Numbered from the stretch's first letter, positions 16,231 to 26,561 are shown. The stretch is 55,572 bases of DNA from Vallitalea sp. (GCA_025210235.1 JAOASG010000052.1:1-55572), one strand, 5' to 3'. Made by a program: numbers and translations. Notes: generated from the letters alone by a model not told the origin.

Positions 16231-16977
16231 TTATTTATAGTTAACAACTTTTCCAAAATCAGCTTTTAAGCTAGCTCCACCAACTAATCCACCATCAATG
16301 TTTTCCATTGCAAATAGCTCTTTAGCATTACCAGCATTAACACTTCCACCGTATTGAATTCTTACAGCATCAGCTACTTCTTCGTCGTAAATTTCTTTAA
16401 CAACTTGACGAATCGCAGCACAAACTTCTTCAGCTTGATTAGCTGTAGCTGTTTTTCCAGTACCGATTGCCCAAATTGGTTCATAAGCTAAAACTACATT
16501 TTTAGCATCTTCTTTAGATACATTATTTAATGCAACTTTAATTTGTGTTCTAATAAGGTCTACAGTAATACCTTGTTCTCTTTGTTCTAATGTTTCACCA
16601 CAACAAATAATTGGTGTTAAACCATGTTCAATAGCTTTTAATACTTTTTTGTTCACGATTTCATTAGTTTCTCCAAAATACTCTCTTCTTTCAGAGTGAC
16701 CTAATACAACATATTTAACTCCAATTTCAGTTAACATATTTGGGGCAATTTCTCCTGTATATGCTCCACTTTCTTCAAAATACATATTTTGAGCACCAAT
16801 TTCTATGTTACTATCTTTTGTAGCTTCAACAGCTAATACTAAAGATACAAATGGTGTACAAAATACAACATCAGCTTCATTAGTTTTTACTAATGGCTTT
16901 AATTCTTCAATTAATTCAAGTGCTTCCCTTGGAGTTTTATTCATTTTCCAGTTACCAGCAATAATCATCTTACGCAT
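16231..16977 (-). CDS. tpiA: Triosephosphate isomerase
   Basis: 248 residues when started at ATG 16977 ([14 protein letters not shown]), which has AGGAGG nine bases upstream; an in-frame TTG three codons earlier is too close to that site. Catalytic residues are visible: the lysine in GNWKMNK, the histidine in [15 protein letters not shown] and the glutamate in [16 protein letters not shown]. The C-terminal [12 protein letters not shown] and GGLVGGASL bind phosphate. It interconverts dihydroxyacetone phosphate and glyceraldehyde 3-phosphate. It follows pgk by about 30 bases and precedes gpmI. Confidence 0.98.
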   Translation of the reverse strand: MRKMIIAGNWKMNKTPREALELIEELKPLVKTNEADVVFCTPFVSLVLAVEATKDSNIEIGAQNMYFEESGAYTGEIAPNMLTEIGVKYVVLGHSERREYFGETNEIVNKKVLKAIEHGLTPIICCGETLEQREQGITVDLIRTQIKVALNNVSKEDAKNVVLAYEPIWAIGTGKTATANQAEEVCAAIRQVVKEIYDEEVADAVRIQYGGSVNAGNAKELFAMENIDGGLVGGASLKADFGKVVNYK

Positions 16978-17006
16978 TAATAACAACCTCCTAAATTTAA
17001 TATAAT

Positions 17007-18200
17007 TTATTTATCGTTAGCTGCTGCAACACCTGGTAATTCTTTTCCTTCTAAGAATTCAAGTGAAGCTCCTCCGCCTGTAGAAATATGAGTCATTTTG
17101 TCACCAAAACCAAGTTGGTTTACTGCTGCAGCTGAATCACCGCCACCAATGATAGTTGTGCCTTTTGTTTCAGCTAAAGCTTTAGCTACCGCAATAGTTC
17201 CACCTGCAAAATTTTCAAATTCAAATACGCCCATTGGTCCATTCCATACAACTGTCATAGCATCTTTTACTGCATTAGCGAATATTTCTCTTGTTTCTTC
17301 ACCAATGTCAAGACCTTCCCAATCAGGTTCAATATGTCCTCTTTTGACAGTTTTAAAAGGTGTATCATTTTTGAATTCTTGCGCAACTACATTGTCTACT
17401 GGTAATAAAAGATTTACACCTTTTTCCTCAGCTTTTTTCATCATTTCTTTTGCATAATCTATTTTATCTTTTTCAAGAAGTGATAAGCCTACTTCATTAC
17501 CCATTGCTTTTAAGAATGTATATGCCATTCCTCCACCGATAATTAAAGTATCAACTTTATCTAAAAGATTATTAATAACATTAATTTTGTCAGAAACTTT
17601 AGCTCCACCAAGAATTGCTACGAAAGGTCTTTCTGGTGTATTAACAGCATTTCCTAAGAAGTCAATTTCTTTTTGCATTAAATACCCAACTACGCAAGTA
17701 TCAACATACTTAGTTACACCTACATTAGAACAATGTGCTCTATGAGCTGTACCAAAAGCATCATTTACAAATATTTCAGCTAAACTTCCAAGTTCTTTAC
17801 TAAAATCTTCACCATTTTTAGTTTCTTCTTTTCTGTAACGTGTATTTTCAAGTAATACAACATCACCATCTGCCATTTCTGCAACTGCATTTTTAGCATT
17901 TTCACCTACTACATTATTATCAGCAGCAAAAACAACTTCTTTATTTAATAATTCTGAAAGTCTTTTAGCAACTGGTGCTAGAGAAAGTTCAGGTTTAGCT
18001 TCTCCCTTTGGTTTACCTAAATGTGAGCAAAGAATTACTTTTGCGCCATCTTTAATTAGTTTATTAATTGTAGGTAATGCCGCAGTTAATCGATTTTCAT
18101 CTGTAATTACCCCATCTTTTAAAGGAACGTTAAAATCGCATCTTACTAATACTTTTTTACCTTGTACATTAATGTCATCTACTGATTTTTTATTAAGCAC
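17007..18200 (-). CDS. pgk: Phosphoglycerate kinase
   Basis: 397 residues. [14 protein letters not shown] (about residues 17-30) and [11 protein letters not shown] bind 3-phosphoglycerate. [26 protein letters not shown] and [13 protein letters not shown] form the nucleotide side. It makes ATP from 1,3-bisphosphoglycerate. The start is probably GTG 18200 with GGGAG about 11 bases upstream, an unusual start and a long spacing for so highly expressed a gene. A stem-loop lies in the leader between gap and pgk. Confidence 0.97.
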   Translation of the reverse strand: MLNKKSVDDINVQGKKVLVRCDFNVPLKDGVITDENRLTAALPTINKLIKDGAKVILCSHLGKPKGEAKPELSLAPVAKRLSELLNKEVVFAADNNVVGENAKNAVAEMADGDVVLLENTRYRKEETKNGEDFSKELGSLAEIFVNDAFGTAHRAHCSNVGVTKYVDTCVVGYLMQKEIDFLGNAVNTPERPFVAILGGAKVSDKINVINNLLDKVDTLIIGGGMAYTFLKAMGNEVGLSLLEKDKIDYAKEMMKKAEEKGVNLLLPVDNVVAQEFKNDTPFKTVKRGHIEPDWEGLDIGEETREIFANAVKDAMTVVWNGPMGVFEFENFAGGTIAVAKALAETKGTTIIGGGDSAAAVNQLGFGDKMTHISTGGGASLEFLEGKELPGVAAANDK

Positions 18201-18246
18201 TTAAATCACGTCTCCCTTCATATTAATTTTTGTATAAAGTAATAAA

Positions 18247-18283
18247 GAGCCCTCCCTATAGTCTGACCTACATGAGAGGACCC
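18247..18283 (-). promoter_or_regulatory. Stem-loop between gap and pgk
   Basis: On the minus strand GGGTCCTC pairs with GAGGGCTC (eight pairs, two G-U) across a loop of about 20 bases, then TTTATTACTTT. The broken T run makes it a weak terminator or, more likely, an RNA-processing or stability structure that sets the gap to pgk ratio. Confidence 0.5.
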
Positions 18284-18318
18284 TATCGGATCTTTAAATC
18301 TTTATTTAAAATATAAAA

Positions 18319-19308
18319 TTAAAGTCTTTCAGCTACATATTTAGCTAAGTCAATAATTCTATTTGAGTAACCCCACTCATTATCATACCAAGAAACTACT
18401 TTAACTAAGCTTCCTTCAATAACAAGTGTTGCTAAACCATCAACGATTGATGAACGAGAATCTTTTCTATAGTCAATTGATACTAATGGTTCATCTGAAT
18501 ATCCTAATACATTACTTCCTTCTGCTGCAGCTTTTAAAGCTCCGTTTACTTCTTCAACTGTAACTTCTTTTCCTAATTCTACAGTTAAATCAACAACAGA
18601 TACTGTAGGAGTAGGAACACGCATAGCCATACCAGTTAATTTACCTTTTAATGAAGGGATAACTTTAGCAACAGCTTCTGCAGCTCCAGTAGTTGTTGGG
18701 ATAATAGACTCAGCAGCTGCACGAGCTCTTCTTAAGTCTTCATGAGGTAAGTCTAAAATTCTTTGATCATTAGTATATGAATGAACTGTTGTCATGATAC
18801 CTCTTTTAATACCAAAAGTATCATTTAATACTTTAGCGAATGGTGCTAAACAGTTAGTAGTACATGAAGCATTATCAATAATATGATCTTCTGAAGCATT
18901 ATATTCTTCTTCATTAACACCCATTACAATTGATTTTGTTCCTTTACCTGGAGCTGAGATAATTACTTTTTTAGCACCAGCATCAATATGTAATTGAGCT
19001 TTTTCTTTTTGTCTAAATAAACCAGTTGACTCAATAACAATATCAACACCTAATTCTTTCCAAGGAAGATCTGCTGGATTTCTTTCAGCTAAAACTTTGA
19101 TTGTTTTACCATTAACAATTAAAGCACCTTGTACTACTTCTACAGTACCTTCAAATTTACCAAAACATGAGTCGTATTTTAATAAGTGTGCTAACGTATC
19201 AGCATCAGTTAAATCATTAATAGCTACGATATCAACTCCTTGTTCCATAGCTACTTTAAATGCGTTACGTCCAATACGTCCAAATCCATTAATTGCAATT
19301 TTTGCCAT
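18319..19308 (-). CDS. gap: Glyceraldehyde-3-phosphate dehydrogenase, type I
   Basis: 329 residues. [13 protein letters not shown] near the N-terminus binds NAD. The catalytic cysteine is in [16 protein letters not shown] (about residue 148) and the partner histidine in [30 protein letters not shown] and [13 protein letters not shown] are also typical. It makes 1,3-bisphosphoglycerate. Second gene of the operon, directly after its regulator cggR, the same order as in Bacillus. ATG 19308 has AGGAGG upstream. Confidence 0.98.
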   Translation of the reverse strand: MAKIAINGFGRIGRNAFKVAMEQGVDIVAINDLTDADTLAHLLKYDSCFGKFEGTVEVVQGALIVNGKTIKVLAERNPADLPWKELGVDIVIESTGLFRQKEKAQLHIDAGAKKVIISAPGKGTKSIVMGVNEEEYNASEDHIIDNASCTTNCLAPFAKVLNDTFGIKRGIMTTVHSYTNDQRILDLPHEDLRRARAAAESIIPTTTGAAEAVAKVIPSLKGKLTGMAMRVPTPTVSVVDLTVELGKEVTVEEVNGALKAAAEGSNVLGYSDEPLVSIDYRKDSRSSIVDGLATLVIEGSLVKVVSWYDNEWGYSNRIIDLAKYVAERL

Positions 19309-19371
19309 AATATAATTCCTCCTAGATTTTTTTAATTTTTATATTAAACTGTATAACAGTTAATAAACATT

Positions 19372-20406
19372 TTAATCTTTTTTCATAATGTCAATTATTC
19401 TTCTTGCTGCACTTTCATCAATTATTAGTGAACCATTATTAATAATTTTTTTGACAGCAATAATAGCTTCCGCTTTCTTCGCTCCTCCTGCTACAGCTAT
19501 AGGATATGGAGTCTTGGTCATATGTTCTAATTTAATACCAATTGATCTAGATGTATATACTATATCTCCATCTTTATTAAAATAATAACCAAGTGCTTCA
19601 GCTACCGCTTGTTTCCTATTCAAAAAATCAATAACAGTATCAGATAAATTCCTTCTACCAGCCATCTCAAAGGCGTTACCTACACCAAATAAGATGATAT
19701 TAGCTCTTAATATATTTGATATTGTTTCTTCAATTTCGGGTTCTTTTCTTACACTATCTAATGCTTTTTTACTAAGATTATCAGGTATATGTAGTAACTG
19801 ATAATTTCCATTTAATTTCTTTGCGAGTTTGGATACAATTGTATTAGCCTGAAATTCAACCTTATTTCTTAAACTTCCTCTTGCTGGAACTACCAAAACA
19901 TTGTTAAATGACGTATTTGGTTTTTTCAACGAATTTACTACATTAAATATTGTACTACCACCTGTAAGAGAAATAATTGTATTATCATTAATATGTTCTA
20001 ACAAAACTTCTAAAGCAGCTTTTCCAATGTTTTCTTTAATTTCTTTAATATGAGAGGAATCACCAGGAACTACTACTACTTGTCCACATCCTAGATATTT
20101 TTTAACCTCTTTTTCTAAATAATCAAGACCTTTTACATGATGCATTATATCCTTTAACTCATCAAGCAATGAAACTCCTAAATCAGTAGTATACATGCCT
20201 AATCCTGATACTAGTATGAACCCTTGTTCTTTTAAATATTCAGTTTCATTTCTAATAATTTTTTCTGATATTAACAATCTTTGGGATAAACTTCTTCTGC
20301 CTATAGGTTGGTGAAGATTAATACCTTTTAAAATCTCATATCTTCGCTGTAATATTTCAATTTCTTTAGGAATAATCTTTTTTAATAATAATAAGGTATT
20401 CTCCAT
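19372..20406 (-). CDS. cggR: Central glycolytic genes regulator CggR (SorC/DeoR family)
   Basis: 344 residues when started at ATG 20406, which has AAAGGTG seven bases upstream; a longer frame reads back through the operator and is unlikely. The N-terminal helix-turn-helix (IGRRSLSQRLLISEKIIRNE, about residues 40-60) is followed by a sugar-phosphate-binding domain with TIISLTGGSTIFNVV, VVPARGSLRNKVEFQANTIV, LFGVGNA and AVAGGAKKAEAI. Family members repress the gap operon and are released by fructose 1,6-bisphosphate. Its place first in the operon means it controls its own synthesis. Confidence 0.95.
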   Translation of the reverse strand: MENTLLLLKKIIPKEIEILQRRYEILKGINLHQPIGRRSLSQRLLISEKIIRNETEYLKEQGFILVSGLGMYTTDLGVSLLDELKDIMHHVKGLDYLEKEVKKYLGCGQVVVVPGDSSHIKEIKENIGKAALEVLLEHINDNTIISLTGGSTIFNVVNSLKKPNTSFNNVLVVPARGSLRNKVEFQANTIVSKLAKKLNGNYQLLHIPDNLSKKALDSVRKEPEIEETISNILRANIILFGVGNAFEMAGRRNLSDTVIDFLNRKQAVAEALGYYFNKDGDIVYTSRSIGIKLEHMTKTPYPIAVAGGAKKAEAIIAVKKIINNGSLIIDESAARRIIDIMKKD

Positions 20407-20419
20407 AACAATCACCTTT

Positions 20420-20457
20420 CGGTACCATTTAGGGCCCACCGAACAATTACAGTCCCT
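20420..20457 (-). promoter_or_regulatory. Candidate CggR operator
   Basis: On the minus strand AGGGACTGTAATTGTTCGG is followed by TGGGCCCTAAATGGTACCG. The two GGGxC-start half units are about 19 bases apart, resembling the tandem CGGGAC...TGTCC arrangement of the Bacillus site and in the same place, between promoter and cggR start. The match is partial. Confidence 0.5.
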
Positions 20458-20504
20458 ATTTGCATAAAAAAAAGTAACATAACTACCAATTCATCCCAAT
20501 ATCT

Positions 20505-20533
20505 ATTATAATCAAAACCTGTTATAATTTCAA
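20505..20533 (-). promoter_or_regulatory. Promoter of the cggR-gap-pgk-tpiA-gpmI-eno operon
   Basis: TTGAAA (20533-20528), 17-base spacer, TATAAT (20510-20505) on the minus strand, followed by a leader of about 90 bases holding the candidate operator. Confidence 0.8.
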
Positions 20534-20558
20534 GTTATTTTTTCATTTAATTAATTAG

Positions 20559-20607
20559 TAATATAATTCCAAAACCATTTTTGCCTTTGGAATTATATTA
20601 TTTTTTT
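20559..20607. terminator. Long perfect hairpin between chemoreceptor gene and cggR operon
   Basis: A 15-bp perfect inverted repeat, TAATATAATTCCAAA (20559-20573) and its complement (20586-20600). A T run follows on the plus strand, while the chemoreceptor gene that should end here is on the minus strand and sees only a broken T tract. It probably still ends that transcript, but orientation is ambiguous. Confidence 0.5.
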
Positions 20608-20625
20608 GTACTTGTTATTACAAAA

Positions 20626-22122
20626 TTAATTCTTATTTAATACGTCTTCTAAATCTCCAGATAAAAGGTCTAATTTATCTGATTCATTTTTAAAATCGTT
20701 CACAAACACATTAATTTCTTCTATTCCTGCACTTGCCTGTTGTATAGCTGCAGAATTAGATTCAGCACTGATTGTGATTTGTTTCATATAATTAACAATT
20801 TCATTTTTATTTTCTATCATCTTGTCATTCTGACTTGTAATTTGTTTTACATTATCAAATAATTTAGATGATGATTCAAACATTGAATTAAATATCTCTT
20901 TTGTTTTTTCTACAGATTTTATTTGATCTTCAACATTAGACATGTTTATTTTCATATCTTGTACCGCAATAGAAGAATTTTTCTGAATTTCATCAATTAT
21001 ATTTCTAATCTGATCCGTTGAATGTGATGTCTGCTCTGCTAGTTTTCTAATCTCATCGGCTACAACTGCAAATCCTCTACCTGCTTCACCTGCTCTTGCA
21101 CTTTCAATAGAAGCATTTAAAGCTAATAAATTAGTTTGATCAGCAATAAAACCAATAGTTGTAACAATTTCTCCAATTAAATCCGAACTCTTATCTACTT
21201 CCATAATCTTGTTATTTACTTTACTAGTTGATTGAGTTAATTTATCGGTTTTTTCTAATAAAGCGTTAATACTTTCCATACCTTGAACATTTAATTGGTT
21301 ATCAGCATCTATAGATTCTGTTATTATATTAACACTATAAATAATACTTTCAATAATTGTTCCTAATTCTTCTGCCTTTAACGAAGTTTTTTCAGTTTCT
21401 AAGGCTTGTGCATTAGTAGAACTAGCAACAGAGACCATGACATTATTAATCTCACTTGTAGTATTGTTAATAATCTGACTTTTGTCTTTTATTGTTAATT
21501 CTGTTAATTGGCTAGCAATCATTTTAATTTTATTAGCTAATTCATTATTTTCATCATTTTTATTACTAGTAACTTGTAATTGACTCATGTTATCATTTAT
21601 ACTTTTTCTATACTGCCTATTAATCATATTACTAATAAAAATAGTAAAAACTATAATTACTACCCTATCTACAAAATCATCTGATCCTATTTGTGCACTA
21701 TGGAATAATTTATATAATAAATATGATGTTACTGCAGATATTGTAGAAGTACTATATATAATGCTTTTTTTCATGGACATACAACTACCAATAACCGGTA
21801 TTATTACTATTGCCCACAGATTATATGAGCCTTTATATATAAATAGTAATGTATTAGCAATTAGTGTAAGTATTATTATTAATATATACTCTATTATATT
21901 TTCATTCAATTTGAATTTTCTAAGCAAACATAAAAAGCAAATAATAAATAACATTATTAGAATCGTGATGCCACTTTTCAAATATGCTCTTTCAGTCGGT
22001 TGAGTCATAATTTCGCTCATAATTATTGCTAAAATTCCAGCATTTATCATTACTATTAATATATATAATAAATTAGTGTTGTTTTTTTTAATTAAATTAT
22101 TGTAGTAATCATTCTTATTCAT
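20626..22122 (-). CDS. Methyl-accepting chemotaxis protein with polytopic membrane domain
   Basis: 498 residues from ATG 22122; an in-frame TTG four codons earlier is possible. Residues 15-175 hold about six membrane helices and no large external ligand domain or HAMP. The rest is cytoplasmic: a helical region (about 190-290), then the signalling tip [20 protein letters not shown] with the following [20 protein letters not shown], which contacts CheA and CheW. The polytopic sensor part suggests sensing at or within the membrane, like redox or membrane-energy receptors, but the ligand is unknown. It stands alone, with no che genes nearby, and is the only chemotaxis gene in the window. Confidence 0.9.
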   Translation of the reverse strand: MNKNDYYNNLIKKNNTNLLYILIVMINAGILAIIMSEIMTQPTERAYLKSGITILIMLFIICFLCLLRKFKLNENIIEYILIIILTLIANTLLFIYKGSYNLWAIVIIPVIGSCMSMKKSIIYSTSTISAVTSYLLYKLFHSAQIGSDDFVDRVVIIVFTIFISNMINRQYRKSINDNMSQLQVTSNKNDENNELANKIKMIASQLTELTIKDKSQIINNTTSEINNVMVSVASSTNAQALETEKTSLKAEELGTIIESIIYSVNIITESIDADNQLNVQGMESINALLEKTDKLTQSTSKVNNKIMEVDKSSDLIGEIVTTIGFIADQTNLLALNASIESARAGEAGRGFAVVADEIRKLAEQTSHSTDQIRNIIDEIQKNSSIAVQDMKINMSNVEDQIKSVEKTKEIFNSMFESSSKLFDNVKQITSQNDKMIENKNEIVNYMKQITISAESNSAAIQQASAGIEEINVFVNDFKNESDKLDLLSGDLEDVLNKN

Positions 22123-22500
22123 ATTAAATATCAACCTTTCTTTTAATATATTATATAAGTAATTGCAAAACTACATTAAGTTGATTCTCTAATACAATAT
22201 ATTAAATTTCTACTTATGATTGTATGTAAAAAATCAAAATCTTTAGTTTAGCAACTACCTAAATTTGTTATTAATACCCTTATAACTTCACATTTAATTT
22301 TATTATCTTTCTATTATTCACCTAACGTTATACTGTTCAATAAAAAACATCTTCATTTTTTAAAGCAATATCTATATAATATAAAATAAGCAATTTAAAA
22401 TATTATGATTTCAAATTGCTTATATGCTTAATCTACATAAAAATTATAGATTACCTTTTACTAATCATTTTATTTCAAAACCTAATATACATATTTTATA
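22123..22500. other. Spacer before the chemoreceptor gene, holds a MITE-like repeat
   Basis: 378 bases between the phosphate transporter stop and the chemoreceptor start. Bases 22156-22261 are a MITE-like repeat described separately. The rest is AT-rich; a short IR TTTCAAATTG-like motif near 22390-22420 (AAGCAATTT / AAATTGCTT) may be the terminator of the transporter gene. No ORF was found. Confidence 0.5.
22156..22261 (-). repeat. MITE-like repeat, near-complete copy (106 bp)
   Basis: Ends are TAAGTAATTGCAAAACTA at the left and, on the minus strand, TAGGTAGTTGCTAAACTA at the right, so they are terminal inverted repeats. Internal TTTACATACAAT and CTACATTAAGTT match the copy at 44093-44224, which lies in the opposite orientation. 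No coding capacity and no clear flanking direct repeat. Confidence 0.72.
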
Positions 22501-24171
22501 TTATATTAATTCATCTCTAACATAGTATGCAACATTAAGTGCATGATCTGAGATTCTTTCATAGTTACTTATTAGATCTAAGAATACAACACCAGTAGTT
22601 GAATTGCATATATTCTGAGCTAATCTTCTTATATGTTTTTCTCTTAACTCATCTTCTAATTCATCAACCAAATCTTCATTTTGTTCCACTTTTCTAACAA
22701 GATCAACATCATCGTTCTGTCTAGATTTAACAGCTAGTTCTATTGTTTCATTAGCAAGTTTAGAAATACTTTCTATTTCGTTATAAGCACTTTCTGAAAA
22801 TTTTAAATCGTTATTAATAAAGTATTCTGCTAATTCTGCAATATTTTCTGCATGATCCCCAACACGTTCAAGGTCATTTACAGTATGAAATAAGTTTGTT
22901 ATTATTTTATGTTGACTTTCATTAAGAGAAGAGTTACTTATCTTAATCAAATACTCTGTTATAAGTCTTTCTAATTTATTTATATTTTTTTCTACCTTAT
23001 AAACTTTATCAACTTTATTTATATCTTTTTCAATAATAGCTCTTGTTGCAAGCTTAGCATTTGCAATAGCCAAATCTCCCATATGAACAACTTCTTTGAT
23101 AGCATTCTCAACTGCAAAACTTGGTGTTTCTAATATTCTATCATCTAGATGTCTAAGAGCAATTTGTTCTTCATTCTCATCCACCTTGTCTTTTCCACGA
23201 ACAATTTTTTTAGAAAGTATTACAAGTTTATCTGCAAACGGGAATAAGATAACTGTATTAGCAATATTAAATATTGTATGGAATATACTAATCCCTACCA
23301 TACTAACTGCAACATTGTTTCCAAAATTAGGATTTACCCATTTAAAGTAAATTACACATAATATTGCAAAGATAACTGTTCCAATTACATTAAATAGCAA
23401 ATGAATATAAGCAGCTCTTTTAGCTGTTTTATTTGCTCCAATACTAGAAAGCATAGCTGTTACACAAGTACCTATATTTTGTCCAAGAATAATATATACA
23501 GCTGCACTCCATGGAACAAATGTAACAGTTGCTACAGTTTGTAAAATACTAACTGATGCTGAACTACTTTGAATAATTGCAGTTACAACTGCTCCTGTCA
23601 ATATTCCTAAAATAGGATTTCTTCCAAATATTCTAAATGCTTCAGTAAATGCTGGAGAATCTTTAAAAGGATCAATTGCATGTTTCATATAATCAAGACC
23701 AATAAATAAAAGTCCAAATCCAATTATAATCTCACCAATTTGTTTTTTACGTTGACTCTTTGAAAAAAATAATAGTAGTGCTCCAGCTCCAATTGCCAAA
23801 GGTGCCATCTTTGATGGTTTAAAAAACACTAACCATTCCTGACTCGATACAATCCATGACGTAATAGTTGTACCAATATTAGCTCCCATAATAACACCAA
23901 CAGCTTGAGATAAATTAAATAAACCTGCATTTACAAAACCAACAACCATTACAGTACATGCTGAACTACTTTGAATAATAGCTGTTACTAATGCACCAAC
24001 CGAAACTGCCAAAAATCTATTATTAGTTAAAACACTAAGTAGATTTTTCATTTTATTTCCTGCAGATTTTTGTAATCCTTCTGCCATGATGTTCATACCA
24101 TATAAGAACATCCCAAAACCACCAATAAACGCAAAAAAAGTAAACAAGTATTCCTTAGTAAGCTCGTTCAT
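22501..24171 (-). CDS. Na/Pi cotransporter with C-terminal PhoU-like domain
   Basis: 556 residues. Two internally repeated transport units each carry the signature VTAIIQSSSACTVMVVGFVN (about residue 62) and GAVVTAIIQSSSASVSILQT (about residue 194), with GANIGTTITSW and GQNIGTCVTA after each. The NptA/PNaS family uses these QSSS motifs to bind phosphate and sodium. Residues 340-556 form a PhoU-type four-helix domain (LFHTVNDLERVGDHAENIAE), probably a regulator of the channel. It starts at ATG 24171 with AGGAGG upstream. It is a single gene, divergent from the PHP phosphatase gene. Confidence 0.93.
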   Translation of the reverse strand: MNELTKEYLFTFFAFIGGFGMFLYGMNIMAEGLQKSAGNKMKNLLSVLTNNRFLAVSVGALVTAIIQSSSACTVMVVGFVNAGLFNLSQAVGVIMGANIGTTITSWIVSSQEWLVFFKPSKMAPLAIGAGALLLFFSKSQRKKQIGEIIIGFGLLFIGLDYMKHAIDPFKDSPAFTEAFRIFGRNPILGILTGAVVTAIIQSSSASVSILQTVATVTFVPWSAAVYIILGQNIGTCVTAMLSSIGANKTAKRAAYIHLLFNVIGTVIFAILCVIYFKWVNPNFGNNVAVSMVGISIFHTIFNIANTVILFPFADKLVILSKKIVRGKDKVDENEEQIALRHLDDRILETPSFAVENAIKEVVHMGDLAIANAKLATRAIIEKDINKVDKVYKVEKNINKLERLITEYLIKISNSSLNESQHKIITNLFHTVNDLERVGDHAENIAELAEYFINNDLKFSESAYNEIESISKLANETIELAVKSRQNDDVDLVRKVEQNEDLVDELEDELREKHIRRLAQNICNSTTGVVFLDLISNYERISDHALNVAYYVRDELI

Positions 24172-24643
24172 TAGGTACTTCCTCCTATTGTAATTATTAA
24201 ATTTGTCTTCTTAACTGAACCATTTGATTAAGTATACCTAGAATATGAAATTCCAGCTTGATTGAAAAAGAATTGATTTTAATTGTAAATAAAATGTTAA
24301 TTTAATATTAACATTACATTAATATTATCATACTCATTTAAATAAAAACAAGGAAAATTTTTTATCAATAAATATTTTTTTTTGCATTTTTTTTGGTTAT
24401 TTTGCTGTTTTTTCTTTTGCGATTATAATATACTCATCACATTGCTTGTTGTTTTTATTGTTATTTAGTATAATATTCTAATAAAGATTTATACAAAAGT
24501 TACGATAGCATTTTTACAAGTTGTTAAATATGATACTATTGTATTATTTATAAGTAGCCTATATTATATGTTTATATTAGTAACTTAAAAATATACTAAA
24601 TTAATGTCTCTGTTATTAAAATTTAAATATATTAAACGAAAGA
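24172..24643. other. Divergent spacer, very AT-rich
   Basis: 472 bases between the phosphate transporter (leftward) and the PHP phosphatase (rightward). It must hold both promoters. Several A/T-only tracts make hexamer calls unreliable; no Pho-type box, riboswitch or repeat was recognised. No ORF longer than about 30 codons with a ribosome site was seen. Confidence 0.5.
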
Positions 24644-25465
24644 ATGGTGATTAAGTTGAATACATACGATTTTCATAACCATACATCTTTTTCAGGTGAT
24701 TGTGATTATTCTATGGAAACAATGATTAAACATGCAATAAAGCACAATTTTAAAATGTTATGTTTTACTGACCACTATGATTATGATTACCCAAAAACTT
24801 CTGATTTAACATTTGATCTTGATTTTCCTTCTTATTATAATAAGTTTATGGAGTTAAAAGAAAAATACTCTAATAGTATTGAATTATTATTTGGAATAGA
24901 AATAGGTTTACAACCTCATATTTATAACACTATATTGGACACTATAAGCAAGTATTCTTTCGATTTTATAATAGCTTCATCACATGTTGTAGATGGCCTT
25001 GACCCATATTGGGGGGAATATTATCAAGGCAAATCTAAAGAAGAAGCTTATTCTAGATATCTCGAAACAATTTTATATAACGTTAATCATTTTGATAATT
25101 ATAATGTCTACGGACACATAGATTATATAATTCGATACGGTCATTATAAAGATAAAAAAATGTATTATAATGATTACAGTGATATTATTGATGCTATATT
25201 AAAGAAAATCATTGATACTGGTCATGGAATTGAGCTTAATACTTCAGGATATAGACAAAAATTTAATGAACCTCATCCAAATATAGATATTATTAAAAGA
25301 TATAGAGAACTCGGAGGAGAAATAATAACTATCGGATCTGATGCTCATTATCCCGAACATCTAGGTTACGCTTTTGATACAGCTTATGAAGTTTTAAGTA
25401 ATTGTGGATTTAAATATTTTACTGTTTTCAAAAACAGAGAACCTATGTTTCTTCCAATAAGATAA
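24644..25465 (+). CDS. PHP-domain histidinol-phosphatase-like phosphoesterase
   Basis: About 270 residues. The metal-binding motifs are in order: YDFHNHTSFSGDC (N-terminal HxH), CFTDHYDYD, FGIEIGLQPH, IIASSHVVDG, YGHIDYIIRYG, ELNTSGYR and ITIGSDAHYPEHLG. These are the hallmark of the PHP trinuclear phosphatase used for histidinol phosphate in Firmicutes. ATG 24644 has no ribosome site, whereas TTG 24656 has GGTGATT five bases upstream and is the more likely start. No other his gene is nearby, so a different sugar or amino-alcohol phosphate could be the substrate. Confidence 0.85.
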   Translation: MVIKLNTYDFHNHTSFSGDCDYSMETMIKHAIKHNFKMLCFTDHYDYDYPKTSDLTFDLDFPSYYNKFMELKEKYSNSIELLFGIEIGLQPHIYNTILDTISKYSFDFIIASSHVVDGLDPYWGEYYQGKSKEEAYSRYLETILYNVNHFDNYNVYGHIDYIIRYGHYKDKKMYYNDYSDIIDAILKKIIDTGHGIELNTSGYRQKFNEPHPNIDIIKRYRELGGEIITIGSDAHYPEHLGYAFDTAYEVLSNCGFKYFTVFKNREPMFLPIR

Positions 25466-25504
25466 AAGGAATTCACAAGTAAATCATTACATTAGTTATA
25501 AAAG

Positions 25505-25543
25505 AACTAGGTTTTTTATATAATTTATATAAGAAACCTAGTT
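25505..25543 (+). promoter_or_regulatory. Long hairpin immediately upstream of the patatin ribosome site
   Basis: AACTAGGTTTTTTATATA and TATATAAGAAACCTAGTT pair almost perfectly over 18 bases with a three-base loop. AGGTG, the ribosome site for ATG 25554, starts on the very next base. There is no T run after it, so it is not a normal terminator for the PHP gene; it may shape translation of the lipase or block 3' decay. Confidence 0.6.
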
Positions 25544-25553
25544 AGGTGTTATC

Positions 25554-26561
25554 ATGACAAAAAAAGGTAAAGATATTGTTAATATCCTCTCAATTGATGG
25601 TGGGGGTGTAAGAGGTATTATACCATGTATTTTCCTAAATCATCTTAGAAAAGAATTAGATAATATAGGCAATACTACTCCATTTTATAATCTATTTGAT
25701 ATAGTTTCAGGAACTTCTACAGGTTCATTAATATCATTAATGCTAGTAAAACCCCCAAAAGAATATTCAGACGAAGACAGGCTTGCTTTATTAATAGATT
25801 TATATGAGAATAAAACAAAAGATATTTTCCCTCAAGCTAAATGCGAAACTCTTCAGAATGTCAAACACTTGGTTAGACCAAAATATAGCGGTAGACCACT
25901 AAAAAAACTATTAAGACAAAATTTTAAAGACCTTACATTAAGAGATTCTTTAACCAACTTAATTATTCCTTCCTATGATATGATATCTATGAGACCATAT
26001 TTATTTAAGCAACATATGAATAATAATTATTATCCTAATTTTTTCCTAAAAGATGTTGGTTTATCATCTTCAGCTGCTCCAACATATTTTCCTCCAGTTA
26101 ATACGAAATCTCTTTCAGATGGACATACATATTGTTTTATTGATGGAGGTGTTTCTTGCAACAATCCTTCTTTATGTGCATATACTTATGCAAAAAAAAT
26201 ATTCCCTTCTACTAAAAAATTCAATATTTTGTCATTAGGTACAGGTGAATATGAACGAAGTTATGATTGTAATAAAGTTAAAAAATGGGGGATATTAGGT
26301 TGGATGAACCCTCTCAATAAAATACCATTATTAACAGCATTTATGGATTCTCAAATGGAAGGAGATAGTTATATATTAAATAGTACAGATGATGTAAAAG
26401 AATATAGATTTGAAATTTCATTAAATGGTGTATCCTCAGAAATGGATGATTCTTCTAGTAGAAATATTAGTTTTTTAAAAGGAAAGGCTGCTCAACTTAT
26501 TCTATTAAATAGATATCAAATAAATCAATTAGTAAAAGCTCTGTCTACTAGACTAGTATAA
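25554..26561 (+). CDS. Patatin-like phospholipase
   Basis: 335 residues. SIDGGGVRGIIPCIFL is the oxyanion-hole loop, VSGTSTGSLISLML holds the nucleophile serine (about residue 56) in the GxSxG motif, and FIDGGVSCNNPSL holds the catalytic aspartate in the DGG motif. SSSAAPTYFPPV is also typical. It is a full-length acyl hydrolase with no signal peptide, so it should act in the cytoplasm or on the inner leaflet. It follows the PHP gene by about 90 bases and may be co-transcribed. Patatins occur both in lipid turnover and as effectors in anti-phage systems such as CBASS; no cyclase or sensor gene is beside this one, so a housekeeping role is more likely. Confidence 0.92.
   Translation: MTKKGKDIVNILSIDGGGVRGIIPCIFLNHLRKELDNIGNTTPFYNLFDIVSGTSTGSLISLMLVKPPKEYSDEDRLALLIDLYENKTKDIFPQAKCETLQNVKHLVRPKYSGRPLKKLLRQNFKDLTLRDSLTNLIIPSYDMISMRPYLFKQHMNNNYYPNFFLKDVGLSSSAAPTYFPPVNTKSLSDGHTYCFIDGGVSCNNPSLCAYTYAKKIFPSTKKFNILSLGTGEYERSYDCNKVKKWGILGWMNPLNKIPLLTAFMDSQMEGDSYILNSTDDVKEYRFEISLNGVSSEMDDSSSRNISFLKGKAAQLILLNRYQINQLVKALSTRLV

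Noticed and set aside
25554..26561. CBASS-type anti-phage operon centred on the patatin protein
   Set aside because: No nucleotidyltransferase, HORMA, TRIP13 or ubiquitin-like gene is adjacent; only a PHP phosphatase.
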